DNA from: Gnetum montanum
Taxonomy: Eukaryota > Streptophyta > Gnetopsida > Gnetales > Gnetaceae
Direction: 5' to 3'
NCBI GenBank assembly: GCA_015680685.1
Contig: MNCI01013590.1
Span: 46,049 to 110,048 of the forward strand
DNA: 64,000 bases
Shown here: positions 33,850 to 46,800 of the stretch, piece by piece
How the letters are laid out: each line of letters begins with the position of its first letter
Position numbering within the stretch: the stretch's first letter is position 1
Notes under the pieces: generated by a model
What the model saw: only the letters and a program-made list of their open reading frames with translations
The model's database searches: none
What the model was told of the DNA's origin: nothing
Position numbers and translations under genes: made by a program

Positions 33850-36640
33850 GTTCTAAGTGACCTTCACTAGTTTTAGGCATGTGCGGCAATCAAGGTGATT
33901 ATGGCTGTCCTGCTACTGCTACAACCTCTACTAGGAGGCAGAAAGCATCCAGCAATGCTTTCATTTTCTCCTCCTTACTTCTAGGATCATGCACCATCCA
34001 CGCAGCTTTGCCAATGTGGGTTGGAATGAGCACATCCTAGGGACATGGGATTATTGGAAAAAGCTCCTTTGTGTTGATAAACTAGGCAGCGAATTGTTTG
34101 CGTTCAATGTCAAACACTCTAACTACATCCTTTAGATCCTAATAATCATTCATGCTTTTGGATTCATGCTTTTGGCTAAGTTCTCAGTAGTTGATCATAT
34201 ATCCATGAATCATGCTTTAAAAACTTCAATTTCAGCATTTTTAGTCTCAAGCTTCTACTTGGTATCTTTATGGTGTTTGAACTTTACCTTGTATAACAAA
34301 TACAAGCTAGCCACTTGTTTTTTTAACTTTGACCATGGTTGTTCGGCAATCAGAAAAGCCACGTTTTCATAGTGGATATTGGCCAACTCCATGTATTCTA
34401 TCATCTCTTCTATCTACAACTCCTTTAATTAGATCTCTACTTTGTTGTAGCCATCAATCTTATCAATGATTGGCTACCATACTTTTTTTCTTTATTGAAG
34501 TTGCTAAAGAGCTTCATTTATTTTTTCCTTTGCCATTTAGATGTGCCTCTCATTTACTTCCTTCTGCAAGCCAACTTGGTCTCTATAGTGATTTTTAACT
34601 TTTTCAAACTTCAGAGCTTCATTTTTATAGGCAGCAATCTCAACAGCAGATTTCTGGCGTAAGGCACAAAATTTTTTCATTGATAAATTTCAATTTTCTA
34701 TGGCTAAGTTCCTTAATTCAATATTCACCCTAGCTAGCTGCTCTTGCCATTAATGAATGAATTCTTGCATTTGCTCTTTTTAGGCATCAACATTACGCAG
34801 GCAATGATTTTCTATGGTCAATGCTTCATTCTCCTAGTGCATTTGAGCCAAGTGCTTCTGAATTGAATATGTCTTTGCCTTTGCTACAAACTAGTTAAAG
34901 ATGGTTTTCATTGATTCCTCCTCAACCTTCTTGAGTTGTTCTTAAAGCTATTGGAAAGCTTCTTCTTTAGTTATTATTGGATTGAGGAGTGCAAGATCAA
35001 CAAGATGTGCACATAATTTAGTAACCTTTGTGGCCAAGCATTGATTTTTTTCTTGAGCCATTTTGAGTTGCCCCTCCAAGATGATGCATTTTTCTCTTGC
35101 TATAATAGCTTTGATTGGGTTATGGTGATGTTATCCAAAAAATCAAAGATATTTAGAATTGATTACTTGATTTCCAGAAGCCAATCTAGCAATTATTCAT
35201 GTTGTATTACATTCAATTTTTTGTTGACCATGCCTGTAGATGTTTACACATCTTGAAGTGCAAATATGTCTGGTACAGATGCCATAGGTGCATTAAGTGC
35301 TTTAGCGATGCAATCAACAACTACTTCAGCCATCATTTCTTGTCCTTAGTGCTACATCAACAATATAGTCACCCCTTCACCCTTCCTCCAAATGCACAAA
35401 GAAGGAGGTGACATTCCTAAATATTTTTTGGAATAAATAGTGTTGTGATAATAACACCGTCACCTCTTGAGCATTGGGATTAGACCTCAAGGGAAACTAC
35501 ATTCATTGGGTAGAGAATATTGTCCACCCCTTTCCATCTGGCTAATTATTTGAGCCACCTCATTAAGGTGAGTCATTGTTGATTGATACACAGATGGGTC
35601 TACACTACTTATCCCTGAATGCTACTCTTGCTTATGCAAGAGCTACTCTCAGATTTCAAGCAAGTGCTCAATGGTTACATAAACCTCCAACATTGTTTCT
35701 TGATTTGATGTTGGAGGTGGTGGCTACTCCTCTTCTTTAGTTGTGATAGGTGTCTTTTCTTTCATGATTTTAGATCATGAAGCCAAAGGAGCATGCCTAA
35801 TTATGTCATTGACATAGTAGATGATTCCTACCCTTTTGTAGAGTTTGAGATAAGGCACAAAAAGGGTAGGTTTTTCCTTCCATGTTCATTTTCCTTGAAC
35901 TACCTTTTGATCTCCAAATAGACTAGTTGTGGAAGGTTTATAAGAAATCTCCCACTTAGAGTAGCACATGCTTGGGTAGAAAAGGAAATCACCTTGCTAG
36001 GCCTCACCATTGGATTGAGGTAATAAGCCACAATTTAGAAATAGATGCTCTCTTCCAGTGTGAGTGCGACGTACTCCTTATGGTTAACCTTCAACACTAC
36101 TGAGTCCACTCCTTTTTGGCCTCAAGATCATATTTTGTTGATATCTTGTCCAATTGTGTTCCAATATCAGGCAATCCCAATGCCTACACGATAGCCTCGG
36201 CCAATTAGGACACCTGAATATCCTTGATTTTTACTTTGGACCCTGGCCTTCTATTGTTCTAGAAGAGAAATGTCTCTCCCATGTACCATTCTCCAGAGGA
36301 TGTGATGATTTGCCACATTGGAGAGGTTTGCAATTGTGTTTTGACTTCTATTGGAGATTTCTTTAGAAATGGCCCAAAATTTATTTCTTAAAGAACTGAG
36401 TGTTGAATCTCTCGGGACCTAATGATGTCAAGCAAGCTTGAGTTAAAGTAACTATAAGCATTGGCACAGGTCCTAGCACTTCCCCTCGTCGTGATTGCTC
36501 TGTTAGCACTTCTTCTTCTAGAATCTGTCAAACAGATTCCACTTCGAGCTCCTCACAAAGAGTTCTTGTTGCATGGGTCACCTTTGATGGTTCTTGGTCT
36601 TGTTCTTGTTGGCCCCTTTAAGCTTTGAGCCATTTCTTTC
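33850..36640 (-). pseudogene. ORF-X2: longest copy of the coiled-coil ORF-X protein
   Basis: The - strand frame can be followed with frame changes and TAG stops for about 900 codons. The N-terminus near 36640 is basic (MAQSLKGPTRTRP), then a VKTQLQTSPMWQ block. A domain follows with YVALTLEESIYF, FSTQACATLSGRFLINLPQ and LYKRVGIIYYVNDIIRHAPL (about 35780-36080), an EEE/Pro hinge, and long coiled coils (34200-35000; VAKAKTYSIQKHLAQMH, LQKEVNERHI). It ends with the PWDVLIPTHIGKAAW-type tail. Function unknown. The central domain resembles plant transposon-associated domains annotated near Athila/Tat elements; I cannot confirm this. It lies about 270 bases before LTR L3. Confidence 0.6.
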
Positions 36641-37400
36641 TTTGTTGAGAGGGTTTTTCTTCCTATAAGCATTTTGATCTTAGTGCCATCTATAATCACA
36701 ATAAGACCATGGGTTAGCAATCTTTGTATAACATGAAGCAACTAGGATACCTTTATCTCTTTAGGATAGCTACACTTGGCTAAGTTGTAATTATGGCTAA
36801 TTTAATTACTCCAATCATTATTTTATTTATGTGTTATGATTAATAAACCATCTTGGAGGTTTTTGAAAGGGTTAACTCTTGAAAAAATTGATGTTTGTAT
36901 ATTGTTAAGGTTATTAACCCTTTGCAGGAGTTAGACAAATTTCCAAAATTTTCATTGGAAACCTTAAGGTTTTCAACCCCCATAATAAAGATCTTACCTT
37001 TGGTAACTACAATATCAAAGAATGGAGTGATTTGGAAAAATAGTTGGGAAGTTAAGGGCTTTGGAAGGTTTTGGGCTCTGAAAAATGGCAAAAATTCCCC
37101 CTGTGTTATGAGGCAAAGGATAAAAATTTCTAAGTTTGTGGAGGTATATATAGGGTTTTTGGGTTGCATTAACAAGGCCTTTTTGATGTAGCTATTGACC
37201 ACTATAGAAGACCATTGACTTTGGTCAAACTTGCAGAATACAAAGATTTTTTTAATGAAATTAGGATCAAATGAAAGCTCAAAAGGCCATGAATTAGTAT
37301 GAAAATATAAGAAGAGGGTGTTGGAGCTCATAAATTTGGAAAATTAAATACAAAATTATTCAATGGATGAATGAAATAAAAGGTTAAGGAGCACTTAGCG
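36641..37400 (-). other. Region upstream of ORF-X2 with a - strand TATA box
   Basis: On the - strand CTATATATACCTCC lies at about 37145-37158, some 500 bases before ORF-X2. An open frame of 163 codons (36840-37331) overlaps it but is AT-biased, has no motif and contains the TATA box, so I do not call it a gene. It could be the LTR of the P2 element or the leader of ORF-X2; one copy cannot decide. Confidence 0.35.
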
Positions 37401-38260
37401 AAATACATAATGGAATATGCAAAAGATAGGATTGTAGCAATGTCTAAGGTAAAGAACCAAACTAATCAAACCTAGAGCTATGCAAGTGGGTCCTCCCCAT
37501 AGTAGGCTCATGCCTTTGTTGCCCTTGCATAACCTCAACCAAGGACTCTATGGGCCCCATAGTTGATTAATGGTTATGAAAAGTTAAGGACCAACAAAAA
37601 AGAATTTATCCAAGAATTCAAACATATCAAACAAAGACATAGAGCATAACATAGAACTTGGTAGTGAGGTGAGTTATGATAGCATGGATGGATGATGGAG
37701 AAGGTGAAATGGAATTTTGAATTAAGGTCATAAGAAGTCCTTTGTGAAATTTGTGTTTAAAATGACCCTAGAAGATCCATCCTTAGTCCAAACCAAAACT
37801 AACTACTTTTAGTGACTTCCCATCATTACTCTAAGACTAGTCCACTTGCATGAGACACAAGAGTGCTTCCAAAAAACAACCACCATTTCATAAAGAGAAG
37901 AAAAGAGAGAAGTAGGAAGTGAGAGAGGGCCTTACTTAGAAGGAACCTTTAGGCATGGATACATGTCTTTCTAGTTCCATAATCATTGCTTGTAGCCTTT
38001 TTATTTGTTTAAGGGGTGTGATTTGAATTCTCATCATTTCTTGTTTTTTTGAAATGGGAACCACACCATGCAAAGGCTTATTCATTTATTATGTCTAAGG
38101 GGTGTGCTTTGAGTTCCCATCATTTTTTTTATTTTTTTTAATTTTTTGGATGGGAACCACACCAACCAAAGACTTTATTTGACTTCCTATTAGTGGTTGA
38201 AATGGAATGGTAAGAAGTCCATGAAAAAAACTCAAGCAGTCAAACAACTAGAAGAATACA
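37400..38260 (-). other. 3' region of the P2 element, distal part
   Basis: The reverse complement matches 32147-32700 of the P1 element: GACTAGAAAGACATG-type, CACTTGCATAGCTC and GGGGCCCATAGAGTCC blocks. It is the continuation of 55157-55740 on the other side of T3. Its last bases ATACA (38256-38260) are the left target-site copy. Confidence 0.75.
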
Positions 38261-39522
38261 TTAAACACCATGAATTTTGAGACCTCGATGATTCAGCAAA
38301 GTCTCAAAGTTTAGGCAAATGATTTCTACAAGTGGCACATCTCAACAAGTTTCCTTTTTTTTGGCTAAGGGCCTACTATGCTACGCTACACAGCGCACCA
38401 TAATAGACTCCAGAAAATAGAACAGAACAAGGGATACACAGTGGCAACACTTTAGCTTTGAAAATTAGCCATGTTCAAAAATCTTAACTTTTTCTATACT
38501 ACACCATGTTACGCTACGCAACGTAACGTAGCGTAACACAAGCAGCACAGTTGACTTATCTGCAGTAACAAAGGTAATGGAATTCAGGTAGTGGTAGTGA
38601 CTATGCCACAATACGCTTCCTTGTGTATCATAGCGTAGTCACGGGATAGTTTATTCAGTGCAAGAGACAAGGTCAAATAAGCTATCTTCTTGAAGGGTGG
38701 TTACGCTATACTACGCTTCAGAGCATAGCACAATGTAGCGCCACAAGCTTCAGCTACAACACATCAGGTCAACGGTATTTTGTGGGCCCAGGACACGCGT
38801 CATCTACAATGCATTCTTCTTCTAACCTTAATCTTATAAATACCCCAGATGACAATGATCAAAGGGTTGGAAATGGTTGGTAATTTTTTGACAATTTCTC
38901 TTGGTAAAGACCAGTGAGACGATGAGAAAGAGTGGGCAATAGAAGAGCATTGACATTGACAAAGAGAAGATTTTGACCAGAGACTTCAAGTTAGCAGACA
39001 CTTTGCTTCGAGTTAGACTCCCTTGCACCCAGATTGGCTAGAACAAGTTAGATTGGCCTTTGCTTATTTTATCTCTGATTAGCTTCTTATTTGTAGTGGA
39101 CACTTCGTCCAAACCGAAGTCTGCTTGTAAATCCCGTTGTATTCATCACATTTATCTATAAGGGAGATCCCAAATCCTGAGGTCGTACATACTTCAAATT
39201 CAATTCATTTCATCTTGTTAACATTGAATTTCATGATCATTTTGGATAATTTTACACCAACTTAATTGCCTTCAAGATCTGATCTTGGAGCAGATCTCAT
39301 TTTCTCTTTAATTGATAATATATTTGCATATCGAATAATCGCCTCACTATATGATCATTGACAAATTTACTAATTAATTAAGTCCTTGTCTAATTGACAA
39401 GACTATTCAGGGCACCTCAAATTTACTTTCTCTAGCACGACCCTCACACGAATCTAGGGTTAAAACTGTGTACACGAAAATCCCCTTGGTGTTTCCAGCA
39501 ACCGATGTTTTTCGTTGTTACA
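38261..39522 (+). repeat. 5' LTR of T3 (1262 bp)
   Basis: Matches 53907-55156. It starts TTAAACACCATGAATTTTG (family TGAAACACC) and ends TTGTTACA. Palindromic words of the TACGCTA/TAGCGTA type lie near 38380-38400, 38495-38545, 38600-38640 and 38698-38742. TATAAATACCCC at 38834-38845 is the same TATA as in T2. Confidence 0.93.
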
Positions 39523-39587
39523 ATTTTCTCTGTAACAATGAAAAATGTCGGTTGCTGGAAACACTGAGGAGATTTTCGTTGTTACAG
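39468..39587 (+). repeat. Large inverted repeat at the U5/primer-site junction of T3
   Basis: The last ~55 bases of the LTR are followed after a spacer of about 8 bases by their near-perfect reverse complement (CGGTTGCTGGAAACACTGAG read against CTTGGTGTTTCCAGCAACCG). The 3' LTR (to 55156) lacks it, so it is an insertion or duplication beside the LTR, 6 bases before the primer site. Confidence 0.85.
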
Positions 39588-39610
39588 TTTTTTGGCACTA
39601 GAAGGAGGGC
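39588..39610 (+). promoter_or_regulatory. Primer-binding site of T3
   Basis: TGGCACTAGAAGGAGGGC at 39593-39610. T4 has TGGCGCTAGAAGGAGGGC and T2 the same tail. TGG at the start is the usual complement of a tRNA CCA end; I cannot name the tRNA with certainty. Confidence 0.8.
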
Positions 39611-39895
39611 ATGAACCTTCGATCTATGTTTCATAGGTAGTCCTATAAGCTGTCTGTAACCATTGTTGACTGACGTAAATGTAATACCTCCATGGATGTT
39701 TACATGATCGTGTGGTACAGATCGGTCGCTCTGACAATTCCTTTAGAATCTAGTAGGATAGAAATCCCACATCTGACTTTAATCTACCTTTTCCTTTGTG
39801 ATATTTAGCCATGTTATCATTAATTCCTAGCTATGTAGAGAATGGTTGTATTAACTACCATTGTTGCCACCCACTAATCTCGAAAACCCTGGACG

Positions 39896-42480
39896 ATGCA
39901 AGTTACACCTATTGTCACTGAGTCACTAGCTAGTTCAGTGTGGTCACTTCAATCCCTCAGGATTCAAAATAAAGAGCCTAAGGAACACGTTCAGTGCACG
40001 GAACACTACAACTTCCTCTATGCCAAGCTTGCGGCAAACTTGCCCATGTACCCACAGGAACTCGAAGCGAAACGTGAATATGAGTTCATCTACCGTAACA
40101 GGAAGGAATTCGTGCCTTCACGTGATGCTTTCATACCATTAATAGACTAGCAACAATAGATGTTGCATCAACTGCTAATGGATAAAGCATCAATGGAACA
40201 ATGAGATGAGGTGTTCTGCGAGGAAGCATCCCACGATGGACAGGAAGACCTAGATGCCCACTTCGAAGGAGGAAGTCACACTAACTTTGTCATGGCTCCT
40301 CCCTCCATAGCGTCCCATGTGTGTAAATATTCTATTTATGGTCACTACACCATTATCATTGTCTATTGTCGACCGTGTTGCACATGCGGCCCATCAGCAT
40401 TACTTCTCTTTGGTTGCCTTCTTAGGTGTTATTCCTTCACAAATCGTTGCTCCGTAGTCACAGTTAGCCAACCTGTCTCATCGTATACCTACACCTACAT
40501 CGCATGTGCATGTAGTACCTACTTTGTAGTTATATACTACTTCTACCATCCCAGCTATTGCTCCCATGCCATCATTTATGGTGGGACCTGCCACTATCGC
40601 GTGGTGGGCTCCGAATACATCACCCCCTATTACACTGCCTACGCAAATGTCTTATCTCTCACATAACCAAAGCCAAGTCCTACAAGTAGTAAATCCAACT
40701 GTAGGGTCATTGGCTGTGCCCCGGATACTCAAACAACATACCTTGTGGCACAATCAACCATAGTAGCCCCACTTGCACCACCTATCAAGTGGTGGATGAC
40801 ACAGGCAATATCGCCTATAGGGACGATTCTGACTACATCGTTCATAGGTAATGTTGCTGCCCCTATCTTGCCACCCAGTGTGGCTCCCCCTGCTATTCCA
40901 AAACCAACCTCTTCATTCATGGGTTTGGATCAAGCCTTCCAACTTATTCAAACCCTTACCGAGAAGGTTAAACACCTCAAGGCTGCTAATTTTGACACAA
41001 TACAAGTCATGGATTTTTACCACAATGATCCTATCATTTTAACAGTACCCATTTTGTTGTTACCTCCTGGGAAGCCACTCCCCCATTTTACAAAATAAAA
41101 TGGGGAAGGTGATCCCAATGCCCATCTAGTTACCTTCAGGTTAGAGTTGTTGTTACTAAAACAATGGCCACATACCATCATTCATGTCTTTGCTATGTCC
41201 CTAATGGGTAAATCTTTAGACTGGTATCGTGCACTTCCACACTCTTCCATCTCAACTTTGGAAGACATGCTAACTCAGTTTGTGAATTGTTTCAAATACA
41301 ACTTGAAACTAGAGGTCATGTTGGATCAGCTTATGGGAGTCAAACAAAATCTGCTCAAGCCAGTCCAAAAGTTTATACANNNNNNNNNNNNNNNNNNNNN
41401 NNNNNNNNNNNNNNNNNNNNNNNNNNNNNNNNNNNNNNNNNNNNNNNNNNNNNNNNNNNNNNNNNNNNNNNNNNNNNNNNNNNNNNNNNNNNNNNNNNNN
41501 NNNNNNNNNNNNNNNNNNNNNNNNNNNNNNNNNNNNNNNNNNNNNNNNNNNNNNNNNNNNNNNNNNNNNACTAGCTTAAACAACATCCATCAAGAAACAT
41601 CACCCGCCCCTGAGGCATCCCAATAGCCGAAGCCTAATTTTGAGCGTAAAGATCACTCAAAATACACAGCTCTACCTATAAAGCCTTTAGAACTTCTGAA
41701 GCAATTGTTGGGAACTGGCCACATTCAACATAAGAAGGTGTCCGAGGAGGGTCTGAAATGCCATAGACGACATTGTGACCTACTCAAGAACCCCTCCTTG
41801 GCCCTGCCTAACGAGCCACCAGTCCTCAAGAACTTTAGGCTGGATCATTTTTGTGACTATCACCAACTCTATGGTCATGACACAAATTACTACTAGGTGT
41901 TGAAAGATGACATTCAATGCATGATCAATCAAGGTAAACTGATCCTAGAAAGCAGTAGTTTGATCCATCTAGAAAACCAGTCCATGCATGTGTACCAAAA
42001 CCCATTAAATGTAAATAATGCAGGGTACACCATCAACATAGTGGGTACAAAGGAAGATGGCCAGGCATAGCCAAAGCAACCCTTTGTGTTGCATGTACCT
42101 CCTCATCCACCTAAGATGACATGTCCATCAACATCAATGGGTGTAGCTTAGTGATAACCTTTTGTCCTCTGAGTCCCATCTCAGACCTTCGTTCCACAGC
42201 CCAGTGTCGATAAAGCTATAGCCCAACCCGTGTCCATACCTAGGGCACCCTTTGTCATCAAGGTGCCAAAGCCATCAGTTTCTCCTACTACATAGGGGAA
42301 AATCTCTAAGTTAACGCCCCAATTATAACCTACCAGGAAAGGAGAAGGAAGTATGATAGGTAACATAGCCAAGGACTACCTTACGCTGGGATTTCCTAAG
42401 CCTACACCTTTTGCCTTGACACCCTTGGCCCCACCCTCTGAAAAAGATGACGTTACGCAAACATGACCATCTTCTCCATG
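39896..42480 (+). pseudogene. gag of T3
   Basis: N-terminal domain at 39896-40150 (PQELEAKREYEFIYRNRKEF, shared with T2), a Pro/Ala-rich linker (40566-40920), then capsid with LDQAFQLIQTLTEKVKHLKA (40925-40985) and LDWYRALPHSSIS (41217-41256). An assembly gap of 190 N (41380-41569) falls in the capsid C-terminus. After it a zinc-knuckle-like FCDYHQLYGHDTNYY (41848-41893) has lost its last Cys to Tyr. 42181-42480 is Pro-rich linker. A few TAG stops interrupt it. It would form the virus-like particle. Confidence 0.85.
41380..41569. other. Assembly gap (190 N)
   Basis: Undetermined bases inside T3 gag. The frame joining both sides is not established, and open frames that span the gap are artefacts. 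Confidence 1.
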
Positions 42481-42578
42481 CCCAAGAAAATGTAATCCTT
42501 AACTAGAAACCGTTCCTCCCCAAGAGATCCGTCTCCTGGAACAAATGGAAGAAGAGAAGGGTAACAAACAACCTGATC

Positions 42579-43290
42579 GTGGGCATGATCTCCTCAATAT
42601 TTTTATGCAAGTTAAACAGGCTCTTAAACAAAAAAAATACAATGCTAAGCCTCTATGACTTGCTGATGACATCACAAAAGCATCATGAGGCGCTGGTTCG
42701 CATGTTAGTGTCCATACCCGTGGACGAGAGCTTTCCAACGGATGAAGAAGCAATCCACTCGATCATGCTTCCCCTCGTTGCTGAACAACCCTGGCCTTCC
42801 CAATTGACATTTCATGAAGAATCCATTAAGGATTACCTAGAAAAGGGTTAGGTGACAATAGCGCCCATGTTCATCATTATTTGAGTCAGCCAGTATAGAA
42901 TCCGAAGAGTACACGTAGATGACAGGGCCACCGCCAATGTCATTCCATATCCCGTAGTGGATAAACTGGGTTTGATCAACCAAATCAATCCCACGACAAC
43001 ATCATGTTTGAAGTCATTTAATGGGGCATGAGTACAAGTCAAGGGAATGGTACATATCAACTTTATATTGGGGGATCAATTCCCCACAGATGCAATGTTT
43101 ATCATCGTCGAGGAGATGCCCGGTTTCAACCTAATCTTGAGGAGGTTTTGGTTGGCTTTATTAAGGGTGGTTTCATCACCCATTGATCAAGACATCCACT
43201 TGCCCTATGCAGGAGGGGAAGTGATCATCCATGGTGATAAGATGACCCCTCAAGTAGTTAACAACATGGAAATGGAATAGGGTTCGGAGA
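42579..43290 (+). pseudogene. gag-PR linker and retropepsin of T3
   Basis: The linker block MLSLYDLLMTSQKHHEALV (42639-42695) matches T2. After a TAG at 42849-42851 the protease core reads VHVDDRATANVIPYPVVDKL (42908-42967), then GDQFPTDAMFIIVEEMPGFN and LILRRFWLAL. The catalytic loop is D-D-R-A-T and the LGRPW glycine is now Arg. Both substitutions fit G-to-A decay. The frame stays open to 43280. Confidence 0.85.
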
Positions 43291-43599
43291 TTGAAATCCC
43301 CGAAGATCAAACTCCTATCCCAATAGTTGAATAGGCCGACACAGTGGCCAATGAAAGCTTGACTTGGGCTAAAATACCATTCTAGGGAGAAGATGATAGC
43401 ATAGAGGAATGCTATAATAAGCCTCCTCATCCATATGTGTCACCAAACCTAAAAACAATCAAGAAGTAGCTATGGAGCTAGCAAAGGAACACGTTGGTGT
43501 AACATGTCATATCAGTCCACATTGTTTACTGTTACTCAATTTACGCTCTTTTCTTGTTGCATTGTTCTTATCACATATTTTCATACGCATATTGCCCTG

Positions 43600-43740
43600 A
43601 AATGACCCTAAACTAGTTATAGCCCACTATGACCTAAAACTAGCAATTCTGTTTATTCTTTTATGCTTACGATGGCCCGACCCGAAATGGCCTTAAACTA
43701 TTAGCGGCCCGTAGTGGCCTAAAACATGTAACTTTTTGAC
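43600..43740 (+). repeat. Post-protease GGCC spacer array of T3
   Basis: Four degenerate units built on GGCCCGAAATGGCCTTAAACTA-like sequence (each shown here only in part). It ends just before the stop of the antisense gene at 43864. Confidence 0.8.
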
Positions 43741-43863
43741 GATACATTTCCTTTCATAAAATCAAAAAATTAAAAAAAATGTTATTTTACCATCACATTG
43801 ATCAAAGAACGCTACTCTTTATTCCCTTTCATTATAACAAAATGTTTGGCCAATATTGCCATG

Positions 43864-46800
43864 CTACACATCCCCTTTGTTACCACTTCCATCTACGTCA
43901 TTTAACTCCACCTCTGCCTCATGAGGATCATCTTCATAAGGACCTTCTTTATGTGGTGTCTCTTCTTGGGGGCGATCCTCTCTGTGGGGCACCTCCTCAT
44001 GGGGGCCCTCTTAGTGAGGGCCATCATCTCTATCACACTCCTCTTCATGAGGATCCTCTTCATGGCAATCCTACGATTTGACATGAAACAAACATTAGCA
44101 TCGCAACCAAAATTATGCATAACAAAATACAACAGTCGTACAACTTACCTGTGATGGTCCTACATCAACTATGAAATGAATTTGTTCCAAGTTGACCCAT
44201 AGGCGTTGCATGATCTCGTCCTCAGTGAGCTCAGCCCAAATGCCATCTCCTAGATCAGTTTCAGCCTTAACCTTTCCCTTTTCCACAGGAGTCCATCGGG
44301 GTGGTTCAGGAAAGAAGGAAGGGACAGTAGTCTCCTCACCAAGGAGGGTTATTTCTCTTTCAGGGAAGGCACTTACTGTCACTTGCTTCTAAAACTTTTC
44401 ACATGCTCCAAAAGCACCAATGACATCAAGGAATAGCTAGAGGGACCACGCTTCAACTGCAGTATCCCTGTAAAGTTTGCAGTAGGTAGCACATTCTTGC
44501 TTATACACGTGCTTATGGTATTTTTGTGCCTACTCCCATTCTTGGACCCTCACGTTGAAATCCTTCCAGTCTTGATTCTTCTGGGCTAGGAGATCTATTT
44601 GCATGCATTGCTCAATGAGCTCACGGGTGGCTTGGACATTGTTCCTAATGACCATCCAATAATGGGTGTAGTCAATCACAGTTGTCCACCAATTCTCATC
44701 ATTGGTCTCTTGAGCTTGCAAAAATTTGTTCCGAGACTCCAGATCCTCAACCCTAGCAGTTAGGGCCATTTTCTTCTTTTCTGTTTTCTGCAACCTTTTC
44801 CAAAGATCTTCATTAATGTTTTGACACTCCCATGAAGAATGGGCTGAGTGTAACACACATTTACGCATATCATCGTAAATGATACGTGGCACTTTGGTCA
44901 CCTCTGGTGAGGGTTCAGGGGTAGTGTCTATGTCAATGGGCTCTTTGGGATCCTATTTGAGGTGAGATCCTGTAACATAAAAAATAATAGTTAGATGCAA
45001 TAGAATAACGTAATGTCGCAATGCCAATGATTCCTATGTAACAATAGTGATGTACCAATCTCAGAATCGACTCGCTCTAAATGACTGATCATATCATTCA
45101 CAATGTCCTCCATAAAGGTGAATTTGTCAAGAGTCTCACTCCAATGTTGAGTTGGGGTTACTGACAAAGGTACACCACTATTATCAGAGGTGCCTACTAT
45201 GCAAAAAAAATGAGTTAGACATAGCACAGTAGATACAAAGGCAATTGAGATGTTATAATAACTTAAAGCTCTAATTCAACAAAACCCTCAAGGGTAGTAG
45301 CGGGAGGATTACCTTCTGAGGAAAGCTCAAACTCATAAGTGACGAACCGTTTCTTTTTTCTCGGCTCATCCAAAAGGACCTCGGTATCCTCTATGCCCAT
45401 CTCCCCTTTGAGCATAGGAAGTTGTGTGCCACCTACGTTGTTAACAGGGGTCTCCTCTTCCAAAAATAAAGCCCCTTCTCCATGCCGTAAAACTATGGCC
45501 CCTATTTCAAGGGTCAATTCCTCTACATCTTTCCCTTTTTTTGTCAAACAAAATAGTTAACCAAAACAAAAATTTATTTACTTTTTACAAGCGTTACGCG
45601 ATGCAACGACATCTATACATAGCGTAATACACATAAACTAATCACACATTCTTCTACTTACCAGCCGGAGGATTGTTCCTGTGAAACTTAATTCATAGTT
45701 TTCTTCCCTCTTCACCAATTGGGCTGAAAGACTCCACGGTAGGATGATCCTTTTTTCGTTAAACTACTAAAGTCACTATCTTTGCTGCCAAGCATTTCCC
45801 CCTCGATGCACTGCCAGTGTAATAAGGGAACGCCCCACCCATGCTATCTTGGCCTCGCACAAGAGGTGCCACCCAATCCTTAGTCGTTAGTGAAAGTGAC
45901 TCCCTAATACCTTCAGGGGGATCTTGAGATCGGACGGTGTGGAAAACCTAGGAAATCCATGGTTTGAAAATTTGGTTACGGTCTTGCTGCACCTAGACTC
46001 CATCCATGCAAACCACTAGGAATTTGGAAAAATGCCGAAAGCAAGCTATGAAAAAGGAAAAATGCACGTTGAAATGAGACTTAAGCTTCTTGCGAAGCTT
46101 GAGCATTTCAGCCTACAGGCCTTCAGTAAGGTAACTGGCCCAATTATACTATGTCCCCTCCTCTATAACCTCCTGCATGATCCAAGCCTGCTCTATGCCA
46201 AAGATTCTTCCTTAGGAGAGTAGCATGGGAAAACCACAAGCTCGGAAGAGGGGATAAATGGTATTAGCCACCTCTAGTTTGATTTTATTGGCGAGGATGC
46301 CTTTTGGTTCTTTTTTAATCCCCAGCCACTCCTCTATGTCCTTATGATGTTTAGAACCTCTCTTTGACCTTTCTTCCACCAGAAGACCATCAGAAGAAAT
46401 GCCAAAAAATTCGACGAATAGTCGAGTGTTAATATCAAAAATTACAGGCATGTTACGCACGTGCATGTGAAGATGTTCAGCTTCTTTGCTGAAGAAGTCG
46501 AATAGGGTTAACATTTCAGCTGTTGTGACATTAGGGGTTACATCTAGAAATAGCTCCATTAGTCTAGCTTCCCAGAGATTATTGGTTATGGCAGCTAGGG
46601 CTACTCCATGGCAAAGCCAATGTTGTGCTTCTTTCATGTCACTATAACGGAAAAAGAGACTGCTTGCCTCACACCTAGAAGCTATCATTGTGACCTCCCA
46701 TGACTCCCTAACTATGAACATAAAACAAAAATTTAGACAAAACAACAAAATAATAAAATCTTATACACTATTCCCACTCTATAGGGTCATACAATTGATC

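Noticed and set aside
36840-37331. 163-codon open frame on the - strand
   Set aside because: AT-biased, no motif, contains a TATA box; more likely a leader or LTR than a gene. Kept only as an uncertain region.
41287-41626. Open frames crossing the N gap
   Set aside because: Undetermined bases cannot contain visible stops, so the frames are artefacts.
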